Source: Cryptomeria japonica
Lineage: Eukaryota > Streptophyta > Pinopsida > Cupressales > Cupressaceae
Reading direction: 5' to 3'
Assembly (NCBI RefSeq): GCF_030272615.1
Contig: NC_081414.1
Span: forward strand, 916,367,648 to 916,431,647
Length of the DNA stretch: 64,000 bases
The position numbers and the translations under genes are program-made. Every line of letters starts with the position of its first letter. Position 1 is the first letter of the stretch. The notes beneath the pieces are model-generated. The model was not told where the DNA came from and did no database searches. It saw only the letters and a list, made by a program, of their open reading frames with translations. Positions 36,800-48,026 of this stretch are shown piece by piece.

Positions 36800-38502
36800 C
36801 CACGTTCACGATAAAGAAATTGAGCGCTTCTAATGTGTTGGCTATGCAACAAAATCAGACACAAGTAAGCAATGTTACTCAATAGCCACAATACCAATAG
36901 TATAATCAACAACAAGGTCAGCAACAAAATCAGCAACGAAAACCTTCCAGATCAAGGGATGGACCCCCTCGACAATTTACACCATTGGGAGAGCCTATTG
37001 AGTCAGTAATGAAACAATTGATACAAGCAAATTTTATCAAATTACCAGATGTCAAGGAAGAACCATTGGTAAAGCCGCATTGGTGGAATGATAATGCATA
37101 TTGTGAATACCATCGATCAAAAGGACATAAAACCGCATTGTGTTTTCAATTGAAACATATGATTCAAGACTTGTTAGATCAAGGAGTAATTGAGGTAGAC
37201 CCGCCCAACGCGACCTCTAATACTGATCATACAATTTTCAAAACTCCTTTACTTGATCATGACAAGGGTAAAGTGTCTTCTTCAAACTCTACCCAAATAA
37301 TGAATCTTAATTATGCAAAAACTGGTTATAACAATGTCATCAATTGTTTTCGAGCGTCAAATGAGTATGTTTCTAGCATAAGAATAAAGGGACAAGATCC
37401 TTCTTGCGTAGTCACCACTCATCGATCCAAAATAGTCCTGAAAGGAGCTCTTGCAATTCCTCCCAAATCAACTCCTACAAGTCTGTATAATCTCCTAGAT
37501 CATCTGGGGAAGACACCTGCACAAATATCAATTCTTGAATTGTTGAAAATGTCCCCTATGCATCGCACAGTCCTAGATAAGGCTTTAACTGAATCCATTG
37601 TCCCGACAGATATTGATGTTGACCAGTTTCAAGCCCGAATTGGACATCTAGCTGTTTCCCAACACGTTGCCTAATCTGATAATGATATTTCCCCTGACAA
37701 GCTTCCTCATAATGATCCTTTACATCTTGAAGTCTTTGTCCATAATTGCAAGATCCGATGAGTCTTGATAGATGGCGGAGCAGGTCTTAACATCTGTACC
37801 TTGAGAGTAGTCATTGGTCTTGGTTATACAGAAAATGACATTGATTCTTCCAGAAGAATGACAATCAAAGCATATGATGATGCTGAGTGCCCATCTAAAG
37901 GGGTAATTTCATTTCCTATCAGAGTCGGTCCAGTGACAGAAAATACTTTCTTGCAGGTCCTAGATCTTGATCTCCCTTACAATATGATTCTTGGCCGTCC
38001 ATGGATCCACACAACGAAAGCAGTTCCATCTACTTATCATCAGTGTTTAAAATATCCTTACAATGGGACTGAGATAACAATTCCACGAGATCGAAATCCA
38101 TTTCAATTTTGTGCTAATCTAAAGGATTCCCCGCAGCAACAAGTCCCAGTTAATAGAGAGGCTGACTCATATAATTATGTGGATCCTAATGAGTTGTTAG
38201 ATGCTGTCAAAGGAAAATTGAAGACACAGGACCAAGGATGCAGAGAGTATTCAATGGCTCAAACCTTCCTAATTGGGAATTTACCAATATCTCCAAAATC
38301 ACATGGCAAACCACATTTGTTGCAAAAGGAACCTAAGATAGTCATTCAATATCAGCCTCCCACTACATTTATAAGATGGGGTGAACTTGACAAGGAAACT
38401 TTGGATGATGATGTCATAGATTGGCTTTATAAGGATCCCACTGATACACCACCTGTCAAGTTGCCAGTGGAGCAGTATGGCAAAGGGTTTACTATACTGT
38501 AG
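36800..38502 (+). pseudogene. Tat-A gag end and protease
   Basis: Gln-rich linker, then TPLGEPIESVMKQLIQAN and a C-X2-H-X4-H-X4-C knuckle CEYHRSKGHKTALC (37100-37145). The Tat linker signature LLDHLGKTPAQISILELLK lies near 37495. A stop at 37672 and another just before the protease separate it from VLIDGGAGLNIC (37765) and LDLPYNMILGRPWIH, the aspartic protease fold. It ends at a TAG (38500). A glycine-rich stretch (GYDGYSGLGPDKNG, 38510-38550) follows in frame, resembling the G-patch-like stretch of Tat polyproteins. Confidence 0.85.
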
Positions 38503-39209
38503 AAAAAGGGATATGATGGCTACAGTGGTTTGGGCCCTGACAAGAATGGAAGACTAGAACCTATTATTCCCAAGATGTGACATCCAACTTTAGGATTAGG
38601 TTTTGTACCATTGCGAATTGGACCCTTGTCTACCAAAGTGACGAAGTGTGGAAAGGAGCATGACTCTGATGATGAAACAACCCCTAAGGATACCCAACCT
38701 GAAACCGATTCCAATGAATGGGAGTGGAGTTCCTTTTCTTCTAGCTCCTATGCCCTTGAAAATATTTTCCTTGACCTTGATGATTTGCCCATGGAAGACA
38801 AACATGAAATAACTTCCCCACCCAAAACGTGTCCTAATGCTTGGATAGAGTCATTCTGGGACCCAAGCTCCGAATCAAATACGGGCAGTTCAAACAGTTA
38901 TACCACAAACGTTTACATCTTTACCATCTCGGCCCTCTCTCTCCTTAAAACCGATGATGACATGCCCCTTGTATATCCTCAGCTTATCCAACATGACCAA
39001 CAAGAACCACTCATATTAGATTGTTTTCAAAATGACGAAGCAATTGCTGAATTTCTTGGACTACGAGAAGGCATACCACAAGGTGATCATAAGGTAGGGT
39101 TTACTATTGATTTAGATTCCACAGCATATTTTGGGGAGTCAACTCCATCTTCTAGTCATAAAAATGAAAAAGAAAAAGCAACAGTAAAAAATCAAAAGAA
39201 TGAGTTTTT

Positions 39210-39231
39210 GAGTGAAAACCGTAAGGCACTC
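39210..39231 (+). other. AAAA-bulge hairpin A1
   Basis: GAGTG, AAAA, CC, loop GTAA, GG, CACTC. Outer stem GAGTG/CACTC is perfect. Second hairpin of the pair starts 60 bases on. Confidence 0.65.
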
Positions 39232-39269
39232 TCTGACCATGGAAAAGTAAAAATACATGACGTACCTGC

Positions 39270-39294
39270 GGGTGAAAACCTCTCTGAGGCGCCC
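39270..39294 (+). other. AAAA-bulge hairpin A2
   Basis: GGGTG, AAAA, CCTC, loop TCT, GAGG, CGCCC. Outer stem GGGTG/CGCCC pairs with one G-U. Confidence 0.7.
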
Positions 39295-40149
39295 AAAGGT
39301 GGAAGATTGGACATACCCTCGTCAAGTCAGGATAAATCAACATTTCTTGTGGAAATGACCGAAGAGATAAATTTGGGTACACCTGACAACCCTAAGGTCA
39401 TTCATTTCTCTGCTTCTCTATCAAAACAAGAAAAGACAGATTTTGTCAATTTCTTTCTTGAGAATAAGATTAGTTTTGCATGGTCTTATGCAGATATGCC
39501 CGGCCTTGATCGAGAATTAGTCCTTCATCACTTGCCATCAAAATCAGATGCCAAGCCCGTCAAACAAAAACTCAAAAAGATGCATCCCCAAGTGGCTCTC
39601 TTAGTTAAAGTAGAACTTAAAAAATTATTAGATGTGGGCTTTATCAGACCAATTGATTATGTAGATTGGATTTCAAATTTGGTACTAGTTAGCAAAGTAA
39701 CTGGGGGCATAAGAATTTGTACGAATTTTAGGGATCTCAATAAAGCATGCCCTAAAGATGACTTTCCACTGCCAAATATAGACATCATAGTTGACATGAC
39801 TGCCGGATATGAGATGCTATCCTTGATGGATGGTTTTTTTGGATATAATCAAATTCGCATTGCTCCTGAAGATCAACACAAGACTGCATTCACATGTGCT
39901 TGGGGTACTTACTACTGGAATGTGATGCCTTTTGGCCTTAAAAATGCTGGAGCAACATATCAAAGAGCTATGACAACAATTTTCCATGATTTTATGCATA
40001 CTTTGATGGATTTTACTGCGTCATTTATTCTTCATGGCGAGAGTGGGTCATCTTTTTCTTTTTATGTTGGAGTCCTAGTTCACGCCATATTACCTTGGTT
40101 CAAGTCCTTAGTGCATCCTCAAATCCTTTTTCTAGTCATTTAAGTCAAG

Positions 40150-40470
40150 TTCAGACAATTCATTGTACTCCTTGAACACGTCGAACCGTTTTGAACTGGG
40201 TTCAAGATGTTCATTTAGGTTCAATAGGTTCCAAGGTGTTCAGAAAAAGTTTTTCATACTAACATTTTCTCTAAGTTTTTTGCAGCAACTCTTTAATAAA
40301 GTTTTTCTGTTCAGTGATATAACATTTGTGTTGAACTTATTGAACTGGGTTCAAAGGGTTCAAATACGTTCAATGTGTTCAACACAACAAGTGGTCAACA
40401 GTTTGACGCGACATACATCTTGAACTACTTGAACACTCAAGAAGTAGGTTCAAGATGTTCACCTGGGTTC
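40150..40470. repeat. GTTCAA/TTGAAC cluster near the 5' end of E2
   Basis: About fifteen GTTCAA, TTGAAC or near variants in both orientations, in the same relative place as the E1 cluster, although surrounding bases do not align well. Followed at 40850 by an AG|GTGAGT and at 40907 by a TACAG|AA, which could mark a short 5' intron. Confidence 0.65.
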
Positions 40471-40949
40471 AATATTGGTGGGTCCCACAGTTTCTAATGT
40501 TTTGAGAAGTGCATTTATTGCTAAATACTGAGAGGTAGAACCATATTGTAAAGTGATGTCATTCTTTGGCTTTTTCAAAATAAGTGAATGTTTCGGGAAC
40601 TGGCAGTTTCTTAAAGTATGCCGCCATGCATTCAATGCATGCGTGCGGGGGTCTAATCTATCAATTTGCCGCGTTCGGAATGAAATTGCGAAATCATTGC
40701 ATTTAATGTGTCTGTATCATTACCTTTCTCAATAAGGTGTGAAAATCATTTGTGTTCTGCATTTGCTACTTGCTGCTGGATTTTTGTTTATGTTATCCCT
40801 GGATAGGAGTCTTTCTTGCTGCTAATCGTCGTTCAATTATGCAACTGTGAAGGTGAGTCTTTCCTTATTTTCTCCAGTGTTTTCCCTTGCATTTTCTTTC
40901 ATACAGAAGGTTTCATTGCAATCAAATTTAGGTTTCTTGTTTTGAAATC

Positions 40950-42881
40950 ATGAAGTCCTCCCTGCATTTGTTTGGAAACATCTTTAGCTTGGCATCCACA
41001 AAAGCCATAGTTAGTGATATTGACCTAAAGGGAGAGAACCTTGAAGATTTGAAAGAAAGGGTGTTCAAGGGTGTTGATAAGTCTTTTTGTATAGAAATTT
41101 TGAGTAGTGGACTTTTAGAAGCCGCAGCCTTTCCTCCAGCAATTCCTTGTCCAGAGTTGGTTCTAGAGTGTATTGCCAGATATGACCCTGTATCTGAAAC
41201 CATTAAAAGGGATAATGGTGAAACCCTTCTTGCCATTAACCATGAGGTGATTGCTTCAGTGTTCAAGATACTAGATTACCAGTTTTCTAATTTCTCCCCT
41301 GCTCAATCAATTAGTGAGTTCAATGCAGATAGAGTTGGACACAGGAATAATGTGGCGAAGTTCTGGTTGAAAGTCCCTCAGAGAGGTGGTTCTAGACTAC
41401 CTAAAAATCCTAACAAGAACCACATGTTGCCACATATCCATGATGTGATGCTTCTATTGCATCGAGCCAGAGGTTCTGCCGAAGCTTATAACTTTGATGA
41501 TTTGATATATTGCTATGTGCAATTAGTTCTGGAAGGAAAACAATATTTGGATTGGGCGGAGTTAATTGCTGATTTGATGAGAGAGCTGTTGAGTCTAGCC
41601 AAGCAATTTCAACAAAAGTTCTTCATGTCCTCGTATCTTTTGTATTGTCTGGCCTGTGTTAAGGAGTTAACGGGTATACCCAAGCAGCCCACTGAGGAAG
41701 ATGTTCCCGTGTATGAGTTTTATCCAATGCTACAAAAAGACAATGCCCTACAAGATTTCAGAAGGATACACAATGCATTCCTGGGTGATCTGTGTCATGA
41801 ACTAAAGGGGACAAAGGCCAAACAGATTTTAGATGATGCACAGACCTTGGTTAAAAAGTTTGAAAGTTTTTACATCTAGTTCCCACATTTTTGCTATATA
41901 CGGGTAGGAGGCTTTGAAGAGGAACCCTTCAAGCTTCCGCACTTCTGTTCTGATTGTTTTATTCTAGCAAAAATATGCAGACAACTGACTTCTGTGGTCA
42001 AGAAGGCACAGCCGAAAGACAAGTGGGAAGGTCACTTTCCCATACAATTGGGAGTGTTGTCTTGTAATTCAATGTCTGATGCACTAAGTATAGGAGCAGA
42101 CATTAGAAATTTTAATCTCTCTGTATGCTGAATGAAAAGGGTTTGACAATAAAGGATTTTCTCAGAGCCTTGGCTTAATGCCTTATCTTCCCATGCCATA
42201 GTTAGAAGATTTCTGGGAAGACTATTCAGATGAACTTGAAGTCTTCAAAAGAGAAAACATGAGATTGGTGTTGGAATAGGTTATTTCTTTGCAAATAAGG
42301 TTAGATATTAAAGGGCTTGAAGAGGATTATCTTGAACTGTTTGAACCAGGGTATTTAGCCCATGTAGAGACTGAAATGCCCCCAATTAATTGGGATGAGG
42401 AGGAAAATGATGACTTACAATTGAGAACTAAACGAGTTCTGGAAAGAACCATGGCATGGGTGGCTAAAAAGAGAGCAATGAAGCCAGGCGCCAAGTCCCT
42501 TTCTGCAAGAAATATATCTTCACCAAAACATCCTTCTAATAGTGCTCCTATTCATGCAGGTAAGGAAATCAAGTCAGCTCAGCCTAGATGCAGGTCTAGC
42601 CCAACTCTAGATTTCAATACCCCTCGGCATACTCGATCACGTAGTGTCACCCAGAGGAAGATGGACCAGGTCAAGGATATGGGAGTAAAAGATACCGTAC
42701 TTGAGGCTTAGATCTTTGAAATTGAAGATTTGGATGGTGAAGTTGCTTGTGCTCTAGACTCCCAAATAGTGACTGTGGCAATGAGGCCACCACCAAAAAT
42801 GATAGAAGGAACTTCTTGTTCCGCTGCGACCCCTAAATGGTTAACAACCTCAATGAACAAGAAAAGGAGCTTTCTTCCTGT
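40950..42881 (+). pseudogene. E-family long ORF, copy 2, first part
   Basis: Unknown function. The best-preserved stretch is an open 309-codon run from MKSSLHLFGNIF with CPELVLECIARYD, NGETLLAIN, a FFMSSYLLYCLACVKE block and YEFYPML, matching E1 in order. A TAG at 41877 follows, with the same frame continuing into RVGGFEEEPFKLP; further stops and a frameshift follow, then 42289-42711 with TRSRS and 42730-42881 up to PKWLTTSMNKKRS, where the Gag-Pro element entered. The repeated acid/basic linkers and absence of catalytic motifs suggest a structural or DNA-binding role, but that is a guess. Confidence 0.65.
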
Positions 42882-43365
42882 TGTTGGATTTTGCCAAGAT
42901 CAAGAAGTCATTGAAATGTACAAGATAGAGACATAATATGGGACAAGAATAAACTGTATTCTCATTAATAGAAAATGATCAACAACTTTTTGTTACATAC
43001 AATGTAGATGAGCCTGCTTATATAGGCAAGGCTAGGGATATGTATGAGCACACAAATATGACATGTGGCTCAATAAGAAACAAGGGTAGGTAGGAAATAG
43101 GTGTGGGTAGGTAGGAGAAATAATATAATATTCCACATGAGGTGGATCACCCACCGAAGGTGGAATTATCACTCCATAATAAGTGGATATGATAGTGTAA
43201 TAACAAGATCAACACCATAAGAGGTGGAATTCCTCCTACACATACTATCCCAATGTGGCACAAACACCCAAGTGTCTCATATCCAAACTACTATGAAATG
43301 CATTATCCTAAGTAAACTTAAGTAAGTGTAATAATATCCATGATGAATAATTATTTACACCAACA
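42882..43365 (-). repeat. 3' LTR of the Gag-Pro element
   Basis: Plus-strand ends TGTTGGATTTTGCC and TTTACACCAACA. A TATATAAG on the minus strand (about 43018-43026) could be the promoter. The adjoining minus-strand AAGGGGGGG is the polypurine tract. Confidence 0.93.
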
Positions 43366-43374
43366 CCCCCCCTT
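43366..43374 (-). other. Polypurine tract
   Basis: Minus strand AAGGGGGGG directly before the 3' LTR. Confidence 0.8.
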
Positions 43375-43587
43375 AAGTGCAACTTAGGGGAATGCACTTA
43401 AGTCTACAATGCAACTAAGAAATGCAAGATGGGTCCCGGCTACGAGGCCATGTTAGGTACCCATGCACAAATGCAAATGCATGCAAACCAATGCAATGAA
43501 ATCTCTCACAAAGTGGGGAAAGAGAGAAAAACCCAATGGGAAAAAACCCTCCCCCAAAAGAGAGATGAAAGCTATACAAGAAAACTC

Positions 43588-45870
43588 TCAAAGAAGTATG
43601 TGAGGAACAAAACCCCATGTGAGGAAAAAGTCCCCCCCATACGAGAGAAGAAGAGAAGTCAAACTGTGATCATCCCTCAATGAAGAATCTGCACCAATGA
43701 TAGAAGCTCGATGTATGAAGAAACTGTTCCATGAACGTCGAACAACATTCCTCCCCTTAGGAAGAAACAAAACCAAAGGTGTATCCATGAAGTCTCCCCA
43801 ATCATGAAGGGAAGATGTATGAAGAAAACTCATGATGAAAGGAATCTCTGAAAACTGCTCAAGTGTCCCCATGTCGATGCTGAAAGATACCCCTTCCAAA
43901 GATGGTAAACTGTGCCATACTGCTGAAAAAGGAACTCCAACATCTAGTGAAGATGGATGTAGAACAATGTCCAAAGACTCATGTGTCTCCTCAAAGAATA
44001 AAGAGACCTCCTCCAATTGCTGTACATAAGTATCCACAATCATGTCAACCTCGAAAGAATGATCATGTAGAGAATGAACAAGAGGGTCAGAGTGTGCCCT
44101 CGCAACAATCGAAGAAGGATCATCTTCATCAAAGAGAAGATGTATGTCATCAATGATGTCTCCCAAATCTGCAATGTAGGATTCCACAAACAAACCTGCA
44201 ATATCTGTCAAGTAATCATCCCATGAATCTGAAGCTGGAAGACAATGAATATCCTGCTGCACTGAATCACATGAAGGCAAAACTGTCGCACTATCTGCAT
44301 CATCAGGTACAATAGGTGATGTGATATCAATATGAGAAGATGAAATACAAGACTCAAGAACGGGGTTACATGTGAGAATCCCCATGTTCAAGTGTCCAAA
44401 GTTCTCCTCAAAATCTGAATTATCACAATAAGTGTGATCATCATGTGTAGAATCATCAAATGTGAAATCATCATCATCAACAAAATCTGAAAAGGAGTAT
44501 AACCGAGATGCATGATCAACCACCCCAGTTGCAATAATAGCTCTAGTCTCCATGTCTCTAATAAAAACTGAGTCAGGTGTGAACTCCACAACTCTCTTAG
44601 TTGCGCCATGTGTGATTTGATAGATAGAAAGGAGATTGTTTGTCAAGTGGGGTACACACAACACATCATTGAAGGAGTTATCCCCAATGTCAATAGATCC
44701 TTTCCCAATCACATCCATGTATGTATGATTGCCCATCAAAATCTGTGGCATGGTGCAAGGCTCAAATGTAGAGAACATAGATTGTGAAGATGCCATATGA
44801 TGAGAAGCCCCTGAATCTAGAAGCCATCTCTCTGAAGTATGATTTGTTGTAGCACATAGAGCTTGTCCTTTTCTTGTTCCAAAAGAGTGAGTTTTTCCAC
44901 TTGTTGAAGCCATGAATGCTTGCCCTTTTCCTTTTGAATGTGAGGAAGTGGAAGTTGATGAATCATCCTTCTTGTATACTTTAGGCAAATCAATGTTATG
45001 CTTTTTGATGATATGTGTGAGCTCATCAATCTTCTTAGTATGGCAACGATGTTCCTCATGACCAATCTTTTTGCAATAAGCACAAGTAGGTCTATCTCTC
45101 TTTGGTGAATTATCTTTCTTGGAAGAAGATGAATCTCCTTGTTGTGGAGAAGATGATGCTTTATCCTTAGGCTTTGATTGCCATTTCTTCTTGTTTGAGT
45201 TGTCCTTTCCTTGATTTCCTTTGTTTCCTTGATTTGCCACTAATGCTTGAGACTTAGAAGAAGCCTTAAGAATGCCCATGCTTATCAACTTAGTTTGTTC
45301 CATCATCAACATTTCATTGAAAGCATCAAATGTAGGCATTTTGTAGCTTGAACGCATTGTCATTCTATGAGTTTGGAAACTAGAAACAAATGCTGCATAT
45401 TCTTGTGGAAGCTTGCCTATCAAGTTGAATATCAATTGAGTATCCTTTTTATCAATGCCACAATCTTTGAGTTGTGCCCTCAACTCATTTGCCTTAGTGA
45501 CATAATCTTGTATAGTATCAAAGTTCTTGGGATCTAACATGGTGAGATCACTATCAATTTGATATCCCCTAATCTCATCAACTTGACCATACAAGTCTTG
45601 AAACTTTTGCCAAGCATCCTTGATTAGAGTACATTTCTCAATATGAAAAATGAGATCCTTTGATACATACTTTCTTAAGGTACCAATTGCCATGATATTT
45701 TTAGTGAGCCAATCTAAGTGACCAACTGGATCAGCCTTAGGATCAGCTGGAGCAACAATAGTTCCATCAATGTAATGAGTGAGTCCTTTTTCCATAAGTT
45801 TACTCCATGCATCAATTTTCCAAGTAGCATAATTATGTGGAGTTAAGAGAGGAAACTTAGAAGAACCCAT
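43588..45870 (-). CDS. Intact Gag-protease polyprotein with unknown acidic C-terminal tail
   Basis: 760 codons without a break. Residues 1-200: Copia Gag (MGSSKFPLLTPHNYATWKID opening). Residues 263-276: zinc knuckle CAYCKKIGHEEHRC after a Lys/Ser/Gln-rich linker. Residues 350-358: protease site LLDSGASHH with intact DSG. Residues 400-462: pre-integrase region (LTNNLLSIYQI, TPDSVFIRDM, DHASRLYSF). Residues 463-760: a tail rich in Asp, Ser and Leu, with an acidic DDDD run and stretches such as WDDYLTDIAGLFVESYIADLG, replacing integrase and RT. I do not recognise the tail. The start at 45870 gives the standard Gag N-terminus; an in-frame ATG 20 codons upstream adds a hydrophobic peptide that is probably not used. 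Openness, together with near-identical LTRs, means recent activity. Confidence 0.9.
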   Translation of the reverse strand: MGSSKFPLLTPHNYATWKIDAWSKLMEKGLTHYIDGTIVAPADPKADPVGHLDWLTKNIMAIGTLRKYVSKDLIFHIEKCTLIKDAWQKFQDLYGQVDEIRGYQIDSDLTMLDPKNFDTIQDYVTKANELRAQLKDCGIDKKDTQLIFNLIGKLPQEYAAFVSSFQTHRMTMRSSYKMPTFDAFNEMLMMEQTKLISMGILKASSKSQALVANQGNKGNQGKDNSNKKKWQSKPKDKASSSPQQGDSSSSKKDNSPKRDRPTCAYCKKIGHEEHRCHTKKIDELTHIIKKHNIDLPKVYKKDDSSTSTSSHSKGKGQAFMASTSGKTHSFGTRKGQALCATTNHTSERWLLDSGASHHMASSQSMFSTFEPCTMPQILMGNHTYMDVIGKGSIDIGDNSFNDVLCVPHLTNNLLSIYQITHGATKRVVEFTPDSVFIRDMETRAIIATGVVDHASRLYSFSDFVDDDDFTFDDSTHDDHTYCDNSDFEENFGHLNMGILTCNPVLESCISSSHIDITSPIVPDDADSATVLPSCDSVQQDIHCLPASDSWDDYLTDIAGLFVESYIADLGDIIDDIHLLFDEDDPSSIVARAHSDPLVHSLHDHSFEVDMIVDTYVQQLEEVSLFFEETHESLDIVLHPSSLDVGVPFSAVWHSLPSLEGVSFSIDMGTLEQFSEIPFIMSFLHTSSLHDWGDFMDTPLVLFLPKGRNVVRRSWNSFFIHRASIIGADSSLRDDHSLTSLLLSYGGDFFLTWGFVPHILL

Positions 45871-47530
45871 AGCAGCAAAAAGGAAAGAACACAAGAGCAC
45901 AAAAGCACAAGAGACACCCCCCAAATTCAATCAATCAAAGTACCCCCCCTAAAGTGATGATTTTGGCACTTTATACTTAGTGCGATTACAATGAGCCACT
46001 TGCAAAGCAAGGCAAAGTGGGCTTATGATGCAAATTTTACAACTTCTCAAATGAGATACAAGAGACTTCAATCAATAGTGCAATGAATCTAACTGAGATT
46101 CAAGCAATATACAAGTACCAAGAGAGCCAAAAAAGGCCAAGATCTGAAAGTACAATTTCTACTTACAATGTCATCAATCTGATAGCATCATGTGAAAGTA
46201 GATGAAAAAATACGCACTTTCAAAAAAAATGGCACCTAAAAAGGAGGTCGGATGACCCCAAACGAAGCCTCTGAAGTTGCAAAAACTGGGATTACTCAGG
46301 GACAGTCACCAAAAACTGCATTTTCTGAAAAATCCGTGCATCAAAATCAAAAAATTCTTTCACCACTGCGGAGAGCACGAAATTCTAGCCCATTTCAAAA
46401 AAAAATTGCACCCAAAAAGGAGCAAAAATGAGCAAGTTATGGCCATTTGAAGTTGAACTGCAAAATCAAAAATGCAAATGAGAGGGGGTCAAAAAATTTT
46501 CAAACCCTGCTGATGTGGCGCTGACGTCAGCAAATCACTGGGTTAAATTTGACGGCCGTATGACTGTCGCCAAAACTTCGCTGCCTGGCTGACTGGGCGT
46601 CCGTACGGTACGGACGGATTACGTGGCAAGCTGACTGGGTATTCCGTACTGTACGGTATGCTGACTGTGCAGGCTGATGTGGCTGCTGAGGTGGCAGTCC
46701 GTACGGATGACTGTGTGTACGGTATATCCACATGGCACCGTATGGAAGGGCTGACTTGTCGTACGGAAAATGACGTGTCTGTGTTATGTCCACGGGCCAC
46801 GGGCCTCTTGCCACGTGGCAGGCGTGGATTCGCCTGCCTGGATGCCGCGTGGCGGAGAAGGCACTGTGCGGGAGGCGGAGAACCGGCGGAGAAGGCACTG
46901 TGCAGGGAGGAGCCAAGGCGCGGGACGAGAGCCGGGGACGAGGCGCCAGGGGAGATGGGAGAGGACGCGGCTCGAGCGGCGGCGAGGAGCGGGAGGTGCC
47001 GGAGGAGGAGCTGAAGCCGGCGCTGGCAGTGCTGTGGGGGCCGCGCTGCGGAGCGAGGACGCCGGAGGGTGGACGGCGCACGGACGGAGCAACGCACAGA
47101 CTGTCAGGTACGTTCCCTGCGTAACCTGCAAAACGGGTACGGCGAGCGCAGGGGGGGGGTCTGCGGACCCCCCAAAAATGATTTTTTCTTTTTTTTTTTT
47201 TTGATTTCTTTTCAAATTTTTTGATTTTTTCGAATTTTTTTATTTTTTTTTATTTTTTCGATTTTTCAAAACATTTTCAGAAAAAACCAAATTTTTTTTT
47301 TGAAAAATATTGAATATTCGAAAAATCCGTACGATATAGCAAAATTGGGGAAAAAAATTTTCCTCACCAAAATAGGCCAACTTTATAACCAAAATTCATG
47401 GAAATGATCTTCCGGACGCAATGGAGAGGTCGGATCTGGTCTAGGACGCCTCCAAATGATGATGCTCCTCAGATCTGCCTCTTGACGTCACAATAATGCC
47501 TCTTCAAGACGAATCAATGAGACTTCAATA
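45871..47530 (-). other. Leader of the Gag-Pro element
   Basis: 1.66 kb between primer site and gag. It contains a poly-T/A zone (47170-47330), a GC-rich block (46790-47160) and a cluster of CCGTACGG, GTACGG and CCGTAC words (46550-46780). Overlapping ORFs on both strands of the GC-rich block are composition artefacts. Packaging or dimerisation signals would be expected here (inference). Confidence 0.7.
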
Positions 47531-47542
47531 GCTCTGATACCA
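47531..47542 (-). other. Primer binding site for initiator-Met tRNA
   Basis: Minus strand TGGTATCAGAGC, touching the LTR end; it fixes the element's orientation. Confidence 0.95.
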
Positions 47543-48026
47543 TGTTGGATTTTGCCAAGATCAAGAAGTCATTGAAATGTACAAGATAGAGACATAATAT
47601 GGGACAAGAATAAACTATATTCTCATTAATAGAAAATGATCAACAACTTTTTGTTACATACAATGTAGATGAGCCTGCTTATATAGGCAAGGCTAGGGAT
47701 ATGTATGAGCACACAAATATGACATGTGGCTCAATAAGAAACAAGGGTAGGTAGGAAATAGGTGTGGGTAGGTAGGAGAAATAATATAATATTCCACATG
47801 AGGTGGATCACCCACCGAAGGTGGAATTATCACTCCACAATAAGTGGATATGATAGTGTAATAACAAGATCAACACCATAAGAGGTGGAATTCCTCCTAC
47901 ACATACTATCCCAATGTGGCACAAACACCCAAGTGTCTCATATCCAAACTACTATGAAATGCATTATCCTAAGTAAACTTAAGTAAGTGTAATAATATCC
48001 ATGATGAATAATTATTTACACCAACA
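47543..48026 (-). repeat. 5' LTR of the Gag-Pro element
   Basis: 484 bases; the differences I see from the other LTR are one G/A (about 47618) and one T/C (about 47838). The minus strand holds the same TATATAAG near 47680. Confidence 0.93.

Larger units (their letters stand above)
38611..40010 (+). pseudogene. Tat-A linker and RT, first half
   Basis: An open linker of about 240 codons, Ser/Asp/Glu-rich, contains two AAAA-bulge hairpins (39210, 39270) and leads into RT. RT blocks seen: VKQKLKKMHPQVALLVK, IRICTNFRDLNKACPKDDFP, MLSLMDGFFGYNQIRIAPED and MPFGLKNAGATYQRAM. It is cut by E2 at 40011, after the ATGGA that starts the MEDYVDD motif. The ORF seems to continue to 40143, but those codons belong to E2. 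Confidence 0.9.
42882..48026 (-). mobile_element. Gag-Pro-only Copia-type element (TR-GAG-like), young
   Basis: 5,145 bases, perfect CCTGT duplications at 42877-42881 and 48027-48031, 484-base LTRs that differ at about two positions by eye, primer site, leader, one intact ORF and polypurine tract. There is no integrase, RT or RNase H. It interrupts the E2 ORF exactly between homologous residues. Elements with only Gag are known as TR-GAG; here protease and an extra tail are present as well. Mobilisation would need enzymes from an autonomous relative. Confidence 0.93.

Noticed and set aside
46527-47215. Long overlapping ORFs on both strands in the GC-rich block
   Set aside because: Open in many frames at once because GC-rich; they lie in the leader of the Gag-Pro element and have no recognisable domain.
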